Notes: a model not told the origin generated them from the letters alone. Counted from the stretch's first letter, positions 16,035 through 23,630 are shown. The stretch is DNA of 27,300 nucleotides from an uncultured Collinsella sp. (GCA_902493835.1 CABURG010000006.1:1-27300); one strand, 5' to 3'. A program made the numbers and translations.

Positions 16035-16106
16035 CCCAAACATGTACGCCAGCATCCAAAGTCGACATTTTTCGACATCTTTGGATGCTGACGTACAGTT
16101 TTTGCG
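16035..16106 (+). terminator. palindromic terminator-like repeat, copy 2
   Basis: The arms 16043-16061 and 16079-16097 (CAGCATCCAAAG core) are followed by a run of five T at 16099-16103. It sits 12 bases after the stop of the ribbon-helix-helix gene. An inner GTCGA/TCGAC pair extends the stem. Nearly identical to copy 1 at 14961-15033. Confidence 0.7.
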
Positions 16107-16108
16107 GG

Positions 16109-16164
16109 TAGTCATCGGGGACGTCCTTAAATGACCAGTCGTTAAAGAACGCCCCCGATGACTA
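16109..16164. repeat. REP-like palindrome at a convergent gene end
   Basis: TAGTCATCGGGGACGTCCTT (16109-16128) pairs with 16145-16164, with two G-T type differences. It belongs to the same family as 4816-4899. It abuts the stop codon of the dihydrouridine synthase gene and may shield the 3' end of that transcript. Confidence 0.75.
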
Positions 16165-16165
16165 G

Positions 16166-17119
16166 TTAGCCGTGGAAGCGAGCTGTGGGTGCAAGCGGCT
16201 GTTCACGAAAGACGCGCTCGACGGCGGCGCGGTATTCGTCGACCTTTTTGGTCTTGCGTACGATCTTGTGGACGGTAGCGGGATCAGCGAAAGCGCACTT
16301 GGCGTAGAACCACCACTCCTTCATGCGGAAGACCGCATTGCCGCCAATCTCTTCTGCATATGCCGAAAACAGCGTGTCGTGGAAGCGCTGCAGCTCAGCA
16401 GCCGTTGCAGCAGGGCCGCCCTTGACCATGCGAGCCAGAGCGGGGTTCGCGAGCAGGCCACGCCCCAACATCACATGGCGCGTGCCGGGATAGGCCTCCA
16501 CCAGCGCGTCCATATCCTCAAGATCAAAAATGTCACCGTTATAGGCCACGGGGAACGGCGCACGCTCCAGCGTCTCGCCATAAAACTCTTTGCGCGTCGA
16601 GCCCGTATAGCGGTCCTTCTGTACGCGCGGATGCACGATCAGCTCTGCCAACGGCATGCGGCAATACAGATCGAGCACGCGCTCGTATTCGTCGTCATTC
16701 TCCAGCCCCAGCCTGGTCTTTACCGACACCGGCAACGGCGACCGCTCGCACACATCGCTTAAGAACGCCTCGAGCTCGTCGAGATTGCGCAAGAAACCCG
16801 AGCCCTTGCCCTTGGCGACAACCGTTCCCGAAGGGCAACCCAGGTTGAGATTGACCTCGCGGTAGCCCATGTCGGCGAGCACCTGTGCCGCCCACACAAA
16901 CTCGTCCGCGTTCTTGGACATCAGCTGAGGCACCACGTTGAGCCCCTGGTTATTGGCAGGATCAATCTCCTTAAACGCCTTGCCGCCAAAGCGGTTTCCC
17001 ACCCGCGGCGGCGGCAAAAACGGCGTGTAATAGCAATCGAGCGCGCCGAAGCACTCCGCATGCACGCGACGGAACACATGCCCGGTAATCCCCTCCATAG
17101 GGGCCAACGATAGAATCAT
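16166..17119 (-). CDS. tRNA-dihydrouridine synthase
   Basis: A 317-residue FMN-dependent TIM-barrel enzyme that reduces uridines in tRNA D-loops. Diagnostic motifs are APMEGITG at the start (residues 6-13), QLMSKNADEFV, NLNLGCPSGTVVAKGKGSGFL with catalytic Cys95, SVKTRLG, IVHPRVQKDRYTG and YNGDIF, then MLGRGLLANP for FMN phosphate. The length is normal for bacterial Dus enzymes. GAGAAGAG lies shortly before the ATG at 17119. I cannot assign DusA, B or C. A perfect palindrome (17145-17171) lies 25 bases upstream of the start and could affect its expression. Confidence 0.9.
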   Translation of the reverse strand: MILSLAPMEGITGHVFRRVHAECFGALDCYYTPFLPPPRVGNRFGGKAFKEIDPANNQGLNVVPQLMSKNADEFVWAAQVLADMGYREVNLNLGCPSGTVVAKGKGSGFLRNLDELEAFLSDVCERSPLPVSVKTRLGLENDDEYERVLDLYCRMPLAELIVHPRVQKDRYTGSTRKEFYGETLERAPFPVAYNGDIFDLEDMDALVEAYPGTRHVMLGRGLLANPALARMVKGGPAATAAELQRFHDTLFSAYAEEIGGNAVFRMKEWWFYAKCAFADPATVHKIVRKTKKVDEYRAAVERVFREQPLAPTARFHG

Positions 17120-17144
17120 CTACTCTTCTCTCATATCAACGAAC

Positions 17145-17171
17145 GTGACAAAGGGACTGTCCCTTTGTCAC
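17145..17171. repeat. perfect palindrome of the GTGACAAAG family
   Basis: GTGACAAAGGGAC and its exact complement flank one T. It lies in the probable leader of the dihydrouridine synthase gene. Related hairpins with the TGTGACAAA arm are at 17455-17487 and 23830-23862. Confidence 0.75.
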
Positions 17172-17256
17172 ATGCATTATGCCTTGCGCTTCAGGCGATT
17201 CACAAGGAAGAGGTAGCTACTGAACGATGACCACCCTCCAGCCGCACCCCATACAA

Positions 17257-17489
17257 CGAGGTTTAATACTTTTCCCGAGAAGTGAACGAGTGAAAACGGG
17301 CCCCCGAAGCATCGGCACTTTCGAGATGCAATTTCCTGCGGTTTTGCCAGCCAAATCCTGCGGGTTTGACGTCTAAAAATGTCGATGCTTCGGAGGTCCA
17401 AGTATGGCCGTTCACTTCTCGGAAAAGTATTAGACCTCGATTTACATGCCACTCAATGTGACAAAGTGGCTGCTCCTTTGTCACATTCG
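17257..17489. repeat. palindromic bracket element, copy A
   Basis: The outer arms 17257-17289 and 17409-17439 (core ACTTTTCCCGAGAAGTGAAC; the right arm lacks one G) enclose inner arms carrying CGAAGCATCG and a roughly 60-base core. To the right is a shared flank ending in a second hairpin, AATGTGACAAAG with CTTTGTCACATT (17455-17487). Copy B at 23631-23862 has the same right flank in the same orientation, but its arms and core are inverted. Small open frames through it differ between copies only by amino-acid-changing substitutions and are not treated as genes. Confidence 0.8.
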
Positions 17490-17492
17490 ATG

Positions 17493-17521
17493 AAAAAGGG
17501 CACCGATGTTAGTCGATGCCC
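17493..17521 (-). terminator. intrinsic terminator of the deiminase operon
   Basis: On the - strand, GGGCATCGA, a 6-base loop and TCGGTGCCC are followed by TTTTT (stem 17498-17506 with 17513-17521, T-run 17497-17493). It lies 50 bases past the stop of the MFS gene, the last gene of the operon. Confidence 0.75.
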
Positions 17522-17571
17522 CAAAGCGGCTGCAGGTTAAGCCCTACAGCGTATGTCTAAGACGAATCGAA

Positions 17572-18837
17572 CTATTCGTCCCAGGAGAGGTTCTTACCAG
17601 TCTTTTTTGCCAGCAGCAAGAACAGGCCGATAATAACGTTGCATGCGATGCAGAAGATGAAGACGCCCTGGAAGGAGCCGACAAGCTCATAGACCTTCAT
17701 CATAACGGGCATGCCAAAGGCGCCGACGATATAGCCCACGGAGCAGATCAGCGCGAAGATGCGACCGAAATCGCGGGAGCCAAAGACATCCATAACCAAA
17801 ACGGTCAGGGCAGTGCCAGCGATGACGTACATTACGTCGTTCACGCCTGCTGCGAGGATGCTGAGCGTCGAGTTGCCGCTGCTCATCATGAGCATGACAA
17901 AGGAGAGGATGGAGACAGCGAGCCAGCCCAAAATGGCCTTCGTGCTGCCGAACCTATCGCAAGTGGTGCCGACGATCGGATTGAGGAACAGATCGAAGAG
18001 CGATGCAGCGGATACCATGAAGCCGCCCACCATGGGGCTAAAACCAACCTCGGAAGCATACGTCGGGAAGAGCTGGTTCATGCAGCAAGTGAGCTGAACG
18101 AGACAGAGGAAGCCGATGCAGAAGAAGAAGGCAGGCGACTTAATGGCGCGCGCATAGCTAACGCCACGCGTGCTATCCTCGGTCGTCTCCTCGGTTTCGG
18201 TGACCGTCTCGCCCTCGACGTAGCCATAGGGCAGCATGCCCTTGTCCTGAGGCTTGTAGCGGATGATCAGAATGGAAGCTGGGAGAATGAGCACTGCGGA
18301 AACACCGGCGAGCACCAGATAACCAGTTCTCCAACCAGCGGCCTCGATGACAGAGGTGATGACGGGACTCATGATGAGCATGTAAATCGAGTTCACTGCC
18401 CAAGCGAGACCGATTGCCAGGCCACCAGATTTTTTGAACCACTGGTCAATAACGTCGGACATAGCGACGCCGGTGGTGAAGGCGAAGCAAACGCCAATCA
18501 GGGCGCCAGCGGCGATGAACATCCAGACTTCGGTGTAGAAGGCCATGCCTGCGCCGGCAGCGAGCAAAATAAGCTCGACAACGGGGAGCCAAACCTTGCC
18601 AACGACCTTGGGAATGAGTTTTCCGACAAACGGAAGAGCTGCCGCAAGACCAATGAGCGTTGCGGTGAAGTAATACGAGAAGATGGAATAGTCAAACCCG
18701 AACTCCTCGCACACGGGTGCGACGAAGGAGCCCGCGATGACGCTATAGGATCCGGTCGTGCCGGCAGACATGAGGCCGAGCGCGATTACGAGAACCCATG
18801 CGTAAACCTTGCTGCTCTTTAACTTTGCATTTCCCAT
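17572..18837 (-). CDS. MFS transporter, OFA-like (copy 1)
   Basis: A 421-residue major facilitator protein with about twelve hydrophobic segments. Near the start it has LGLMSAGTTGSYSVIAGSF. The central cytoplasmic loop is acidic (EGETVTETEETTED), and MNQLFPTYASEVGF appears in the second half. Overall it resembles the oxalate/formate antiporter-like (OFA) group, whose members exchange small anions or other metabolites. It is the last gene of a three-gene operon: its ATG at 18837 lies 11 bases after the carbamoyltransferase stop, with AGGAG inside the overlap region. It therefore probably moves the substrate or product of the deiminase/carbamoyltransferase pair. A close paralogue is at 22215-23495. 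Confidence 0.85.
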   Translation of the reverse strand: MGNAKLKSSKVYAWVLVIALGLMSAGTTGSYSVIAGSFVAPVCEEFGFDYSIFSYYFTATLIGLAAALPFVGKLIPKVVGKVWLPVVELILLAAGAGMAFYTEVWMFIAAGALIGVCFAFTTGVAMSDVIDQWFKKSGGLAIGLAWAVNSIYMLIMSPVITSVIEAAGWRTGYLVLAGVSAVLILPASILIIRYKPQDKGMLPYGYVEGETVTETEETTEDSTRGVSYARAIKSPAFFFCIGFLCLVQLTCCMNQLFPTYASEVGFSPMVGGFMVSAASLFDLFLNPIVGTTCDRFGSTKAILGWLAVSILSFVMLMMSSGNSTLSILAAGVNDVMYVIAGTALTVLVMDVFGSRDFGRIFALICSVGYIVGAFGMPVMMKVYELVGSFQGVFIFCIACNVIIGLFLLLAKKTGKNLSWDE

Positions 18838-18848
18838 TGAAACAGCTC

Positions 18849-19913
18849 CTAGAGACCCAGAAGGGCACACATAACGGCCTTGATGGTGTGCTGACGGTTC
18901 TCTGCTTCACGGAAGATGACCGAAGCGTTGGCCTCAAAGCACTCGTCGGCAATCTCAAAGCCCTCGGTGATGATCTCGCGGTGCAGGTCACTCTTGCACT
19001 GGTCGAGGAGCATCTTGCCAACGCGGTGATTTGCGTTGTGAACAGAGGGGAGCTCGTGCATGCAGAAGATGTCGGGGTTGTTGGTGCGCTTGCACAGCTC
19101 GCTGGTGACGCGATAGGGATACAGGGACTCGGCATCGCCAAGCCAAGAGTTGTAGTCGTCGGGATCCATAACCTCTTCGCCGCACTCGGGGTTGATGTAG
19201 CGCCACTCCTCGGTAACGATAACGTCAACGCCGTCCAGGGCGTCAAGATCAGAGGTGATGGTGAAGGTCCTGTTGGGAGCATACTTGGCGTAGCAGGCCT
19301 CGACCTCCTCAATCATTTCCTTGCACGTCTGATGACGGAGATCATCGGGGCCGATGGCGAGGAAGTCCATGTCGAGCATGGCGCACAGGCGGCCATACCA
19401 CACCGGGGCACCGGCGCAGTTGCCAACGAAAGCCATCTTCTTACCGCGGCTCGTGCGCAGGCCACCCCACTGCTCCTCCATCGTGAGGGCGTCAGCGAGC
19501 ATCTGGGTCGGGTGATCGCCGAGAGTAAGGGCATTGATGACCGGGATGTCAACAAGATCGGCGACGTCGTAGAGGAACTGCTCGTCCTTCTGAGCGCGAT
19601 AGACGATGAGGTCGTACATACCGTTGAAGACGCGCATGGCGTCCTCGATGGTCTCGCAATCGCCCATATGGGAGTTGGTCAGATAGGTAAAGCCCATGCC
19701 CAGGTCATTGCAGGACGTCTCAAATGCGCAACGAGTGCGGGTCGAGCCCCACTCAAAGTTGGCGAGGACGTTCTTTCCGGGGAAGTAGCGCTGGTCGACG
19801 CCGGACTTTTTCTGTGCCTTAAGGTTCCAAGCAAGATCGATGAGGTAGCGGAAATCCTCAGAGGAGAGATCGTGGATGTTGAGGTAGTCGCGACCGCGAA
19901 GGCTGTTGTTCAT
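18849..19913 (-). CDS. ornithine/putrescine-type carbamoyltransferase
   Basis: A 354-residue member of the aspartate/ornithine carbamoyltransferase family. The carbamoyl-phosphate loop STRTR (57-61), an Arg at 106, HPTQ (134-137) and a C-terminal EAENR (337-341) are all present, so it should handle carbamoyl phosphate. The amine-binding loop is HELPS (286-290) instead of the HCLP of ornithine and putrescine enzymes or HPLP of aspartate enzymes, which points to an unusual second substrate. With the deiminase next door, it probably performs phosphorolysis of a ureido compound to an amine plus carbamoyl phosphate. Catabolic direction and substrate are inferences. AAGGAAA before the ATG at 19913 supports this start over the in-frame ATG at 19973. 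Confidence 0.85.
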   Translation of the reverse strand: MNNSLRGRDYLNIHDLSSEDFRYLIDLAWNLKAQKKSGVDQRYFPGKNVLANFEWGSTRTRCAFETSCNDLGMGFTYLTNSHMGDCETIEDAMRVFNGMYDLIVYRAQKDEQFLYDVADLVDIPVINALTLGDHPTQMLADALTMEEQWGGLRTSRGKKMAFVGNCAGAPVWYGRLCAMLDMDFLAIGPDDLRHQTCKEMIEEVEACYAKYAPNRTFTITSDLDALDGVDVIVTEEWRYINPECGEEVMDPDDYNSWLGDAESLYPYRVTSELCKRTNNPDIFCMHELPSVHNANHRVGKMLLDQCKSDLHREIITEGFEIADECFEANASVIFREAENRQHTIKAVMCALLGL

Positions 19914-20036
19914 TTCTATTTCCTTTCGAATTATTATCAAAAATAGTGTTGAATGTGTCCCCGAGGGAAACACGGATATCCCTCGGGGAGCAGTAAGTGT
20001 GGCGCCTAAATCAGACAGTGCAGGCTCAAAGGCTCG

Positions 20037-21275
20037 CTAGCAGCTGGCTGCCACGTCCTTGGTCCAGCAGTGCACGCCGCCGCCGGACAGGTTAAGCGCG
20101 AGAGAGTCAATCATGATGACTTTGCGATCGGGGAAGCAGCTCTCAAGAACAGCCTTGGCCTGCTCGTCCTTCTCCTTCACGACTCCGCTCATGCCTTCGT
20201 GGTAATAACGCTGGCCAAGAACGACGCCGTTGCAGATGAGGAAGTTGCAGTAGCTTGCTGCGGCATAAAAGTGAACGGGGCCTTCGGGCCAAGGGGTTCC
20301 ATCCATGAACTTGCCGCCCATTTCGTCGATGAAACCCTTATACAGCTCGTAGTCCTCGTCGCCGGGGGCGATGACAACCTCGATCGGCTCGGCAGTGGGC
20401 ATGCGGACGATTTCGAAGGGCTTGCCCTCCCAGTCCGTCTCGGCGCGCAGGATCTCGTAGGCGGCGTCGATGCGACGACGCGACTCCGCGCCCGCCTTGC
20501 TCGAGGCGGCCTCCTCATCGGATACCTCGGCAAGAAGAATCTTGTTCGGGGTGATAAAGCGGCACATCTCATCGATGTGGGCTGCAAAGCTCATGCCGAA
20601 GACAGGAGTTCCATCTTCCTTCTCGTCGAGGATGCCCAGTCGATAGTCGTCGTCCTCAAGCATAGGCTGCGGCAGCCAGATAACCTTGTTGAGGTTGTAG
20701 ATGCGCTTGTACTCGGCCTCCACTTCCTCTTTTGAGAACTCGGGATTGCGCTTGCGGCATTCCGTGTCCTCGATGGCGATCAGGGTGCCGTGACCGTCAA
20801 ACTCGCGGTCGCCGCCCTCCGAAACCATTTCGGAATTGACGATATCGAAGCATCCGAGCGCAACCGCCATGTGAACAGCTGCCCTGCGTGCGGACTGGCA
20901 CTCTGGGGAATTCTTGTCCCACACGCCGTAATAGGTCCAAGCGGGGTTGACCATATAAGAATGGCCTTTGTCGTCGACCATGATGCTGGGGCCGTTGTCG
21001 CGGACATAGAAGTTGGAGTCTTCGAACTGCGTGATCTCGATACGATCGAGATCAACCCCCTCCTCCTTCAGGCGTGAGCAAGCCTCCTCATAGGAGCCGG
21101 GGGTGCCGCAATTGAAGTTGACCGTAACGTCGCCATACTCGAGCAGAGCCTTGATCACGTCAACGCAGGGCTGGCGGTTATCGTAGCCCTCTGCACGGAT
21201 GTAATCGGGAAGCCATGTCACATAGACGTTGGAGCGCTTCTCGAACTCGCCCGGCATACGATAGTTCTCGTACAT
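20037..21275 (-). CDS. agmatine deiminase superfamily protein
   Basis: A 412-residue guanidine-group hydrolase of the agmatine deiminase/PPAD-type family. It opens with the family hallmark YRMPGEFE (residues 5-11) and has VRDNGPS with Asp93, EGGD, a His233-x-Asp235 pair (AAHIDEM) and GGGVHC with nucleophile Cys403, so the catalytic Cys, His and Asp set is intact. It differs from typical agmatine deiminases in several places: EGGDREFDGHGT for EGGSxHVDGxGT, AHIDE for GHVDN after an extra loop of about 20 residues, and GGGVHCWT for GGGNIHCIT. The substrate may therefore be another guanidino compound. It heads the operon with the carbamoyltransferase (123 bases downstream). The ATG at 21275 has AAGGA seven bases upstream; an in-frame ATG at 21323 is not supported. 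Confidence 0.8.
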   Translation of the reverse strand: MYENYRMPGEFEKRSNVYVTWLPDYIRAEGYDNRQPCVDVIKALLEYGDVTVNFNCGTPGSYEEACSRLKEEGVDLDRIEITQFEDSNFYVRDNGPSIMVDDKGHSYMVNPAWTYYGVWDKNSPECQSARRAAVHMAVALGCFDIVNSEMVSEGGDREFDGHGTLIAIEDTECRKRNPEFSKEEVEAEYKRIYNLNKVIWLPQPMLEDDDYRLGILDEKEDGTPVFGMSFAAHIDEMCRFITPNKILLAEVSDEEAASSKAGAESRRRIDAAYEILRAETDWEGKPFEIVRMPTAEPIEVVIAPGDEDYELYKGFIDEMGGKFMDGTPWPEGPVHFYAAASYCNFLICNGVVLGQRYYHEGMSGVVKEKDEQAKAVLESCFPDRKVIMIDSLALNLSGGGVHCWTKDVAASC

Positions 21276-21354
21276 GGTTGGTCCTTCCGTCGGGTTTCCC
21301 GCGATGCTGTCCGGCCGCGACAATAGCGGGGTTTCACCTGCTATAGTACTACTA

Positions 21355-21374
21355 TACCTACCGTTCGGTAGATA
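21355..21374. promoter_or_regulatory. TetR-type operator candidate in the divergent promoter region
   Basis: CTACCG (21358-21363), TT and CGGTAG (21366-21371) form a perfect inverted repeat with further partial symmetry outside it. On the - strand it is followed by TATAGT, a possible -10 of the deiminase operon. A second TACCGTTC copy lies at 21408-21415. Related sites flank the second MFS gene. Confidence 0.55.
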
Positions 21375-21499
21375 GTTTTGAATAATTGCCGCTCGCCTAC
21401 TGATACGTACCGTTCACCGTATATAGTGGTCATGTTTGGACACGAATTAATGTTCCGTTGCCATCCTTAATAATGTTGGTAGTGCGGAAGTGATTTGCA

Positions 21500-22078
21500 A
21501 TGGAGAAATGCAGCGTGAGCACGAGAAAAAAAATATTGGACGCAATGTACGATCTTGTGGCAGAAGTCGGTTATGACAAAGCGTCTATCGGAAAGATTTG
21601 CGACTTTGTCGGTATATCCAAGCCGTCGGTGTACTACTACTTTCCCTCTAAAGAGGAGATTTTCACTACGCTCTTGGACAGCATGTTTCCGACCATTGAC
21701 TATCAGCGCGACTACTCGCTAATAGTCGATAGGGACGGGTTCAAGGCCGCGCTTATCGAGCTCGGCAATTCAGTTATAGGTGGCTATCGAAGCGATGAAA
21801 AACGCCGGCGCGTGCTGGCCGAGGTTAGCGTTCAAGCAAATCGAATTCCTGCAGTTCAGGAACGTCAAGCGACGGCGACCAAACGAACCATGGATGCGCT
21901 TAAAGACATCCTTCTTCATGGTGTAGAGATTGGCGCGTTTTCCGATAGTGCCGACGTGATGCTCTACGTACAAATTCTATATACCGTTCTGGAGGGAGCG
22001 AGCAATACGGTCGCTCAAGGTGAGGATATTGATGAAAAAGCGGTTTGGGCGGGAATAGTCGAGCTTATGTTCAAATAG
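21500..22078 (+). CDS. TetR-family transcriptional regulator
   Basis: A 192-residue regulator. The N-terminal helix-turn-helix domain (about 8-55) reads RKKILDAMYDLVAEVGYDKAS, then IGKICDFVGISKPSVYYYFPSKEEIF, the standard TetR recognition unit. The C-terminal part (60-192) is helical and should bind an effector; it has no specific match I can name. It is transcribed away from the deiminase operon across a 224-base gap that contains CTACCG-TT-CGGTAG, so it most likely represses that operon and the nearby MFS gene, with the pathway substrate as inducer. GGAAG precedes the ATG. Its base composition looks lower in GC than the flanking genes. Confidence 0.85.
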   Translation: MEKCSVSTRKKILDAMYDLVAEVGYDKASIGKICDFVGISKPSVYYYFPSKEEIFTTLLDSMFPTIDYQRDYSLIVDRDGFKAALIELGNSVIGGYRSDEKRRRVLAEVSVQANRIPAVQERQATATKRTMDALKDILLHGVEIGAFSDSADVMLYVQILYTVLEGASNTVAQGEDIDEKAVWAGIVELMFK

Positions 22079-22138
22079 ACCAGCCAAGCTGAAACGCATG
22101 TTGGCACACATGGTGCCTGCGGGCAACCTTTAAACGAA

Positions 22139-22180
22139 AACAGGGGCCGACTCCAGTCTGGCTTGGAGTCGACCCCTGTT
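22139..22180. terminator. hairpin terminator between convergent regulator and MFS genes
   Basis: CAGGGG-CGACTCCA pairs with TGGAGTCG-CCCCTG around an 8-base loop, with one mismatch. On the - strand the stem is followed by TTTTCGTTT, so it mainly ends the MFS transcript. It can also stop regulator transcription on the + strand. Confidence 0.7.
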
Positions 22181-22214
22181 GCGTGGCAATCTATGCCGAT
22201 GCAATCGGCGCTTA

Positions 22215-23495
22215 TTACTTTTCAGCAGCCTTACTGAGAAAGCCGGAAACGATAGCAAACGCAGCAATCATAAGGTTGCAGGCAATGCAGAAGATAAATA
22301 CTCCCTGGAATGACCCTGCCATGCCGTAAACCTTCATCATGACCGGCATTCCAAAAGCACCGACGACATAGCCCGCTGAGCAAACGATCGAATAGATCCT
22401 TCCAAAATCGCGTGATCCAAAGAGCGAGAGGAGAAGCATCGGCATTGCGGTTCCAACAATGGCGAACATGGCATCGTTTACGCCAGCTGCAATGATTGAA
22501 ACAGTCTCATTGCTTCCGCCAATGATGAGAAGCAGGAACGAAAAAATGCTGACACCTGTCCACGCGACCGTTGCTTTAATAGAGCCGAGCTTGTCACATG
22601 TTTTGCCTACGAAGGGATTTAGGAAGATGTCGGAGAACGAAGCTGCCGAGACCATTAAGCTTCCTACGATGGGATTGAAACCGACCTCGCTTGCATAGGT
22701 TGGAAACAACTGGTTCATGCAGCAGGTGAGCTGCGCCACGCAAAGCAGGAGGACACAGAGAATAAAAGACGGCGTTTTCGTGGCATCACGTAGTGCCATG
22801 CCCGAAAGGGTATCTTCCCGCTCATCGACGCTGTGTCTCTCATGGGTTTCAGAGGCGGTCTCTCCGTACGGAAGCATGTTGCGATCAGAGGGTTTAAGGC
22901 GAATGATAAATGCACTCGCAGGTAAAATCATAGCTGCAGAAACGGCCGCAAGTACGATGTATCCCGTACGCCAGCCTTGTTGCTCGATAACCAGCGTAAT
23001 GACAGGGCTCAACAACAGCGTACAGAGAGAATTAACGCCCCAAGCAAGACCGATGGCAAGACCGGACGATTTACTGAACCATTGGTCAATAACATCGGAC
23101 ATGCAGACGCCCGTTGTGAATGAAAAACAGATGCCGATCACCGCAGCGGAGACGATGAACATCCAGACTTCGGTGTAGAACGCCATTGCGGCGCCGGCGG
23201 CAATAAGGACGAGTTCAACGCAAATATGCCACGGTTTGCCTATTACTTTTGGAATGAAACGGCTCAAAAGTGGAAGTCCAAGTGCAAGGCCAAGAAGAAT
23301 CGCAGTGAAATAGAAAGAGAAAGAGGTGTACTCAAAGCCCAGGTCTTCACATACTGGAGCAACGAATGAGCCGGCAATAATGCTATATGTGCCAGTCGTC
23401 CCGGCGGACATTAAGCCGAGCGCAATAACGACAATCCAAGCAAATGCGCCGCTCTCGCGAGGACGGTCTTTTTCGTCTGGTACGGTGAGAGCCAT
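22215..23495 (-). CDS. MFS transporter, OFA-like (copy 2)
   Basis: A 426-residue transporter closely related to the one at 17572-18837. It shares LGLMSAGTTG, TGVxMSDVIDQWF, MNQLFPTYASEVGF and GSRDFGRI, and the same twelve-helix plan. The central loop differs (TASETHERHSVDEREDT), as does the C-terminal tail. It has its own promoter and operator-like palindrome and faces the TetR gene tail to tail, so it is probably a separate unit of the same regulon. The ATG at 23495 has TGGAG upstream; an in-frame ATG at 23570 lies on the predicted -35 box and is rejected. Base composition appears more AT-rich than copy 1, which suggests separate acquisition rather than recent tandem duplication. Confidence 0.85.
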   Translation of the reverse strand: MALTVPDEKDRPRESGAFAWIVVIALGLMSAGTTGTYSIIAGSFVAPVCEDLGFEYTSFSFYFTAILLGLALGLPLLSRFIPKVIGKPWHICVELVLIAAGAAMAFYTEVWMFIVSAAVIGICFSFTTGVCMSDVIDQWFSKSSGLAIGLAWGVNSLCTLLLSPVITLVIEQQGWRTGYIVLAAVSAAMILPASAFIIRLKPSDRNMLPYGETASETHERHSVDEREDTLSGMALRDATKTPSFILCVLLLCVAQLTCCMNQLFPTYASEVGFNPIVGSLMVSAASFSDIFLNPFVGKTCDKLGSIKATVAWTGVSIFSFLLLIIGGSNETVSIIAAGVNDAMFAIVGTAMPMLLLSLFGSRDFGRIYSIVCSAGYVVGAFGMPVMMKVYGMAGSFQGVFIFCIACNLMIAAFAIVSGFLSKAAEK

Positions 23496-23525
23496 GGTCA
23501 CTCCATTTCTATCGGCATTACATCC

Positions 23526-23549
23526 TATATGCCTACCGATAGGTATATA
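23526..23549. promoter_or_regulatory. operator candidate upstream of the second MFS gene
   Basis: An imperfect palindrome with CCTA-CCGA-TAGG at its centre and TATAT/ATATA outer arms. It overlaps the predicted -10 box and resembles the CCTACCGTTCGGTAG site at 21357-21371. A further TTACCGTTCGGCA-like site lies at 23601-23613 on the - strand. Confidence 0.5.
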
Positions 23550-23570
23550 AACCAGGAGACTCTTCGTCAA
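23542..23570 (-). promoter_or_regulatory. promoter of the second MFS gene
   Basis: On the - strand, TTGACG (23570-23565) and TATACC (23547-23542) are separated by 17 bases, a good sigma-70-type match. They lie 46 bases before the start codon. The operator palindrome overlaps the -10 box, as expected for repression. Confidence 0.6.
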
Positions 23571-23630
23571 GCATTAAGCGGGGAAAGGGAGTTCTTAACG
23601 TGCCGAACGGTAATTGGGCCCTTGCAAAAT

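Noticed and set aside
17177..17256. Possible C-terminal remnant of a membrane protein on the - strand (ends SSYLFLVNRLKRKA)
   Set aside because: A helix-like end with basic residues is suggestive, but only about 26 codons precede the repeat and no family is recognisable.
17263..17484. A 73-codon - strand frame in copy A with a matching + strand frame in copy B (23614-23808), both ending FTSREKY
   Set aside because: Over the shared codons, I counted about fourteen differences, all changing the amino acid and none silent. This is the opposite of protein conservation. The frames follow the palindrome arms, so this is repeat DNA.
17506..18822. A 438-codon + strand open frame antisense to the MFS gene
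   Set aside because: It is rich in His, Asp, Glu and Gln with no domain pattern and lies entirely over a clear transporter gene. It is a GC-driven shadow.
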